From Pararge aegeria (lineage: Eukaryota > Arthropoda > Insecta > Lepidoptera > Nymphalidae): a DNA stretch of 64,000 nt. Positions within the stretch are counted from its first letter, which is position 1, and each line of letters starts with the position of its first letter. The translations under genes and the position numbers were made by a program. The notes below the pieces were generated by a model. That model was not told the DNA's origin and ran no database searches. It saw only the letters and a list, made by a program, of their open reading frames with translations. Of the stretch, positions 59,307 to 64,000 are shown piece after piece. The stretch is from assembly GCF_905163445.1 (NCBI RefSeq), contig NC_053183.1, positions 6,634,001 through 6,698,000 of the forward strand, read 5' to 3'.

Positions 59307-59605
59307 CGGTGGTAGCCCAGTGGGTAGGAGCTCGACTTCACTTTCGGAGGCCGAGTTCGAATCCCAGCTCATAACTTAGAAAAGTTGTAGGTGCGTACCT
59401 CCAACTTTAGTTATGTGCGTTTTAAGTAATTAAAATATCACTTGCTTTAACGGTGAACGAAAACGCCTTTCTCTATAATGTTCTCAAAGGTGTGTGAAGT
59501 CCACCCATCGCACTGGGCCAGCGGTGGGCTACGGTCTTAACCCCTTCTCATTGTAGGAGGAGGACCCATGCCCTGTAGTGGGCCGGTAATGGGTTGATAT
59601 GAAAA
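59307..59605 (+). mobile_element. SINE family B, best full-length copy
   Basis: tRNA-like head with A box TGGTAGCCCAGTGGGTAGG and B box GAGTTCGAATCCC, then acttagaaaagttgtaggtg, atatcacttgctttaacggtgaac, ctgggccagcggtgggctac, and the end ccctgtagtgggccggtaatgggttgatatga. It serves as the reference for the other B copies in the window. Confidence 0.85.
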
Positions 59606-59631
59606 ATCAATTACTTCTATCCTAAGAGTTC

Positions 59632-59882
59632 TAATAAATATACAACGACAATACACACAGCGGCACCTAGCCCCAAAGTGAGCGTAGCCTGTTTAATGGG
59701 TACTAAGATAGCTGATGAATATTTTTGTGAATATAATACACATAAATACTTATAATATACAGATAAACACCCAGACACTGAAAAACATTCATGTTCATCA
59801 CACAAACATTTTTCTATCTGTAGGAATCGAACCCACCGCCTTGGACGCAGAAAGCAGGGTCGCTGCCCACTGCGCCAACCGG
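59632..59882 (-). mobile_element. SINE family A, copy 6
   Basis: Full-length copy on the minus strand: head GGTTGGCGCAGTGGGCAGCG, B box GGGTTCGATTCC, body and AATAAATATACAACGAC tail. Confidence 0.83.
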
Positions 59883-60439
59883 AATATATCTACACAAGTT
59901 ATTATCGGAGAACACACTGACACTGACAATTTAAATTATTAATAATAGACCAAACAGCGGGAATATTAACAAAATATTAATAACGTGAATAAAGGCGCGA
60001 CGGTTTTTTTTTTGGGCCGAACAGTTATTCGAACCCAGAAACTAGGGATCCATGGTTGCTTGTTAATCACTAGACCCACGAGGCAATGGGAATTTAATTG
60101 TGTCCAATATTTATATAAATTTTCTACGACATAGAAACATCAACGAATAAAAAAGTCGCATTTCGCAATAGTGAAATGATTCAAAAGTATAAATACATCG
60201 ATAAATGTGCAGCAGAACTCGAAGAACACAGCTAGCTACTCAAATTGCCGGTTCGGTAACATCAACAATGTTTCCTACGCCGCAATACTGATAGCGTTCG
60301 TTGTTGCTCTAATCACGAGAAAAATCTGATTAAACGTTAAGCACGCCAACCCGTACCAGTTATAAAGTCTTTACTTTTTATTCGCCTGAGATATGCCTAG
60401 GGCTATGCTTCGCTCAAGATTTAAAATGTTGTGTATATG

Positions 60440-60505
60440 ACTGTGCTTTGTTGGTCTAGTGGTGAAACATCACTAACGATCACGAGGTCCTGGGTTCGGC
60501 CAATG
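60440..60505 (+). mobile_element. tRNA-like SINE head, truncated
   Basis: TTGGTCTAGTGGTGAAACATC (A-box-like) and CACGAGGTCCTGGGTTCGGCC (B-box-like) are spaced as in a tRNA, but the acceptor stem is not complete, so it is a SINE head and not a tRNA gene. The same head occurs inverted at about 60722-60765. Confidence 0.5.
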
Positions 60506-60514
60506 AAGTATAAT

Positions 60515-60790
60515 ATATTAGAAGGGTTTAGGCCGTAGTCCACCACGCCGAGCCAGAGTGGATTGGTGGACTTCACGCGCTTTCGAGAAAATTATGGAGC
60601 ACTCTCAGGTTTCCTTACTATGTTTTCCTTCACAGAGTCATATTTTAATTACTTAAAATTTATAGCATTTAGAATTAAGTCCGTCTTTTGTAAACCGTTC
60701 TCTTTTGGTTGTGCAGTTAAGAGTGTATGAGAGGTCCTGGGATTCGAACCCATGACCTCGTGAAAAGTTGAACATGCTAATCTATTAATT
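60515..60790 (-). mobile_element. SINE family B with a different tRNA head
   Basis: On the minus strand the body (acttaaaatatgac..., gaaaacatagtaagg, gagagtgctcc, gcgcgtgaagtccaccaatcc, ggactacggcctaaaccc) is of family B, while the head CACGAGGTCATGGGTTCGAATCCC at about 60722-60765 matches the neighbouring head at 60440-60505 instead of the usual B head. Confidence 0.55.
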
Positions 60791-61014
60791 TAAGCTGTCG
60801 CAACTATGACCACCATCCCACCACCCACGATGATGGTGGGTGCGATGCTTCTCGTATGTTTTAGTATAAAAATTTGCAGGTGGCAAACAAAAAGTACCAG
60901 GACCGCATATATACTAAGGACATAGTATTGAGATAGTTAAAATACAAGACTGCTCTTAAATTGGCGAGCCATCGGTGGTCGGGGATTTTAGCACTTAAAT
61001 ATAATCTTTATAGC

Positions 61015-61125
61015 CCGCCCGCCCGCATTGCAGCAGTATGGTGGGTCAACACTGACTCCCTCTCTTCTATGAGAGAGAGGAGCAGCGTTTAACAGTGGTA
61101 CGTTACTAAGCTGATGATGAGTATG
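61015..61125 (+). mobile_element. LINE 3'-end fragment with TGATGA tail
   Basis: Has gcagcagtatggtgggtcaac, tctatgagagagaggagcagcg and cagtggtacgttactaagctgatgatgag, in form the ending of a LINE with the CAGTGGGACGT...GCTGATGATGA phrase. Confidence 0.5.
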
Positions 61126-61164
61126 CGATTCCAAGTTTCATTTAGTTTTTTTTTTTTATATATA

Positions 61165-61375
61165 TTGGTTGTCACCACCATGATAAGTGGACCGTCTACG
61201 ACCGTGGATTACTAAACGCTGCCCCGTATCTATCAACCTGAGGCGTAGGGCATGTTCATGTTATTACACCGGCAACCACGCGCTTCAGACCGTAACACAA
61301 CTATGCTGCTTGGCTGCCGAAAAAACCATGGCGCCAGGCGGCAGTTATTCACGCTGTTCGAATGCGTTAGGCTAA
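61165..61375 (+). repeat. interspersed repeat family H, copy 5
   Basis: Has gctgccccgtatctatcaac, ctgaggcgtaggg, cggcaaccacgcgcttcaga and gcgccaggcggcag, aligned with copies 1 and 4. Confidence 0.5.
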
Positions 61376-61578
61376 AAAAGAAATATTAAACGCTTTGAGT
61401 AATCCGCATTTCCACTCAGATCAGTCCAGTGCCTGATTAAGCTATGGGTTCTTAAGTACAAAGTGGTAAAAATACAATTCAATACTCAACACGTATCTTA
61501 AATACAATACGTATTTGCTATCTATAGGTTACAATTTTGTGGGTAATTAATAGTTTAGTGAATTACTATAGGCGATGT

Positions 61579-61629
61579 CTGTGTGTGTGTGCGTGTGCGT
61601 GTCTATCAGTCAGTCAGTCAGTAAGTCAG
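61579..61629. repeat. (GT)n plus (CAGT)n microsatellites
   Basis: An interrupted GT run at 61579-61602 is followed by CAGT units at 61605-61629. Confidence 0.9.
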
Positions 61630-61689
61630 GCGGTATTAAATATGGGGGGGCCCCCTTTTTTAATTGCTACTCTTGCTTCGTGGTGCTTC

Positions 61690-61860
61690 CGGTACTGGAT
61701 CAGTCAATCCTTACGTGACATGGAACTGGAAGTTTTTAGTCCACTACAAGTTAGATTGCTGGCTGTATTTATAAATTCTGAAATTTATCCCACTGGGGTT
61801 CGAACCTGGGTAGTCCCACATTAAAATCACCGCGCTCAGCACTGTGCCAGGGAGGTTTAC
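61690..61860 (+). repeat. repeat J-like tail with B-box-like motif
   Basis: Has cactacaagttagattgctggc (start of repeat J), then directly tataaattctgaaatttatccc, GGGGTTCGAACCTGGG and aaaatcaccgcgctcagcac, the tail seen at 1030-1115. The middle is deleted. Confidence 0.5.
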
Positions 61861-61972
61861 TTATTAAGATTTAAAAATATACATTTTTTGCAGATTAATG
61901 AATACTAATCCGTCTAACACGGGTTATATGAAATCGGGGTATAGGCATAACCTTTGTGCATTTATACATATA

Positions 61973-62309
61973 CTAGCGGATCCGGACACCGAACACATCG
62001 TCCTGCCTGGTCAAGCGCCACCTACCGGGTTTAAGTGTGCTTTCAAACCAACCACAAACCCATTGCAATATACACACAAAATTTCATCAAAATCGGTCCA
62101 GCTGTTTAAGAGGAGTTAGGTGACAAATACACGGACGAAAATAACTGAAGGATTTAGTTATTTTCCCACCGTTTAAACCTTCCCTATATCCTTCCCTATA
62201 GTCCCTTCCCTTACTCAAATATTCCAAAACCGAAATTAGCTAAATCTGCCCAGCTGTCCTCGAGTTTTAGTGAGACAAACGTACACCATTTCTTTTATAT
62301 AAATATAGA
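61973..62309 (-). mobile_element. Helitron-like element G-related, copy 3
   Basis: On the minus strand it starts TCTATATTTATAT at 62309 after A and ends GGATCCGCTAG at 61973 before T. The cagctgtttaagaggagtt block is the usual phrase in these elements. Both ends and the A-T context are intact. Confidence 0.7.
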
Positions 62310-63650
62310 TAAAGTACACGCTGGCAATGAGGATGCAGGGCATATTCCGGATGGTAATACCCCAGTAGGCAGCCCTAGATGCGCTTGCGCAACGATCAAA
62401 ACTGTTTGATCTATGTCTGTACCCACGGTTGCATCATCCACATAACAATCTAGGTGGAACAAAGAGCGGAGCAATTAAATAAATATTTGTTAAGCGCGAG
62501 TAAAAACGGCACGAAATTAATGTACGCCATGCTTCCTGATAATGAGTAATTATTGCAATTAGAAGTACGGTCCGCGCTATATTCTATTAACAAGCTCATT
62601 TTAATCATTAATTTTACTAAATAATTACCCGCTATATAATTACGTTTTATTAATGTTAGCTTTATATAAGTGTTAAAATGTATATAACTGTGTCTAAGGA
62701 AACAGTGATAACGAAATATTGTTTGATAAAAGCGGCATTACGAATGCTGTTTAAAACAAACATACCTAGTCTACATTTAGATTAGAAACCTAACGTTGGT
62801 AATAGGTAAATATAACTATTGGTTACAGTTACAATATTTTTTAAGAACGCTAGTTGTTACAAGTTTTAGCTTTTGTTAAAGCTTTGAAGATAGATATACC
62901 ATATTAAAATTGTTAGCTATTGTTTTAGTCACATTTAATAAAGGTCGTAGCGTGATGTTATAGGTATAGCCATTAATAACAACAAAGAGAAGATACCTAG
63001 CCTAAAACAAACTACTACTAAACAAACTTACTTGTCTGTACCTACTAAGTTCCTTTATGCCGTGCTAATGAAAAAAGTTACTTATTGACATTTTGCTAAA
63101 ACTGTTTTTAAGAATCCGGAACCGGACGGATGGACGGACGAAAACGGATACGTAGGTTGAGCATTTCCAAATGCAGAACACAGTTTCGGCAAGGGCTTCA
63201 ATATTAATAAATCTAAGTAGACCGATAGTCCAATAGATATTTTTATTTCCAAGGAAATTATTTAACCCGCACTCGAAAACAGATCTTACTTGCAAACGAA
63301 GTCAAAAGGCTGCACTACTAACAGATAAGCTTCCAGATAAAGGCGTAGGCATTTTGGACGTGGACTTGCTTGGGTAGGATTTATCTATAGCATACCCTAT
63401 CTATGCTATGACTTCTACCGCTCAACATTTCCAAGATTTCTATGTATTTATGAAAATACATTATTGCACACTGTAGAAAGACTCGAGAGCAGATTATAAA
63501 ACTAAAAATTATATAGATTTGGGTCTTATCGCTAAAGAGCTAGACAACCTTAAGAGTTACGGACTTTAAAAAGATGGCAGGTCGTGTATATAATACGAGT
63601 TTTAAACGATGCGAAAACATATACCTGGGTTTAATTCTTATGACCATCAT
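62310..63650. other. unassigned AT-rich sequence
   Basis: I see no supportable gene, RNA or repeat. Confidence 0.4.
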
Positions 63651-63654
63651 CTCA

Positions 63655-63730
63655 ACTGGTTAACGTTCCTGGGCCGCTTGTTTCCAGCTACTCTCAGTGA
63701 CTCGTTTGATCCTGTTCTCCTCCTCGTTGG
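63655..63730 (-). pseudogene. RTE LINE 3' segment (half of an inverted pair)
   Basis: The reverse complement has CCAACGAGG, AGGATCAAACGAGTC and AGCTGGAAACAAGCGGC, matching the GRPPTRWTDDIKRVAGSRW-IQAA codons (nt 16968-17030) of the intact RTE. Confidence 0.65.
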
Positions 63731-63935
63731 CTCTTGGGTCTCATTAGAAGTCTCGGAGTCACCCAGCAGGCGATCGTGACAGCTATGTTGAGAGTTTCTT
63801 TAACTAGAGCTACCAACGTAGCTAACGAGATTCGAGGTTTCTGTAGGGCGTAAAGCTTGTTAATCCGATGGACGTTGGGGTCGCAAGGTGTTGAAATGGA
63901 ATGGTGCCTTACAGGTATACACAGCGTTTAACGAA
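63731..63935 (+). pseudogene. RTE LINE upstream segment, inverted relative to the 3' segment
   Basis: GGTCTCATTAGAAGTCTCGGAGTCACCCAGCAGGCGAT matches nt 16721-16756 of the intact RTE (LIRRLRVTQRAM), and GGACGTTGGGGTCGCAAGGTG matches 16902-16922. Similarity ends near GTTTAACGAACCC, the position where the minus-strand partner begins in element coordinates. Confidence 0.7.
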
Positions 63936-64000
63936 CCCTTAAGCATAGTCGAGTTCAATATCAAGAAGTAGGTACAGGCTTTTTGTAAAGATAAGATAGA

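Overview
The window looks like a nuclear scaffold of a butterfly or moth (Lepidoptera). It is AT-rich and dominated by interspersed repeats of types I recognise as typical of lepidopteran genomes: two tRNA-headed SINE families, an RTE-type LINE with a (TGATGA)n tail, Helitron-like elements ending in CTAG and lying between A and T, and other LINE 3' ends. Species cannot be named from the sequence. No bacterial operon, CRISPR array, rRNA gene or functional tRNA gene was seen.

Layout. 0.5-4.1 kb: SINE, LINE and Helitron copies. 5.2-8.15 kb: the only host gene I can support, a minus-strand gene for a secreted lipocalin-like protein, with three consecutive exons in matching splice phase, a stop codon and a poly(A) signal; its signal-peptide exon was not found. 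Its introns hold nested LINE and SINE copies. 10.5-11.1 kb: Helitron and RTE remnants. 13.87-17.11 kb: an apparently complete RTE-clade LINE with an uninterrupted 990-residue endonuclease-reverse transcriptase. 18.4-20 kb: LINE 3' ends and a fold-back repeat. 20-22.5 and 25.1-26.2 kb: single-copy, relatively GC-rich sequence of possible regulatory nature, split by a complete cut-and-paste DNA transposon at 22,497-25,137. 26-37 kb: LINE remnants, including a decayed reverse transcriptase at 32.3-33.2 kb, SINEs and a Helitron end. 38-48 kb: mostly unassigned AT-rich sequence with a MITE candidate and scattered SINEs. 48-52 kb: nested insertions, Helitrons and two perfect hairpins. 53.4-53.8 kb: a 21-bp-arm hairpin and a possible promoter with first exon. 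55-64 kb: SINEs, LINE ends, microsatellites, Helitrons and an inverted RTE remnant at 63.7 kb.

The strongest find is the 2.64-kb DNA transposon. It has 30-bp terminal inverted repeats (27 of 30 matching), an ATTT duplication on both sides, palindromic subterminal repeats and a two-exon gene for a 606-residue protein. That protein has CxxC, DG-x-GGQNKN and GH-x-PPD motifs, consistent with a DDD-type transposase. The 4-bp duplication and apparent DDD core point to the Sola superfamily, but this assignment is inference. The gene looks intact, so the element may be recent or still active.
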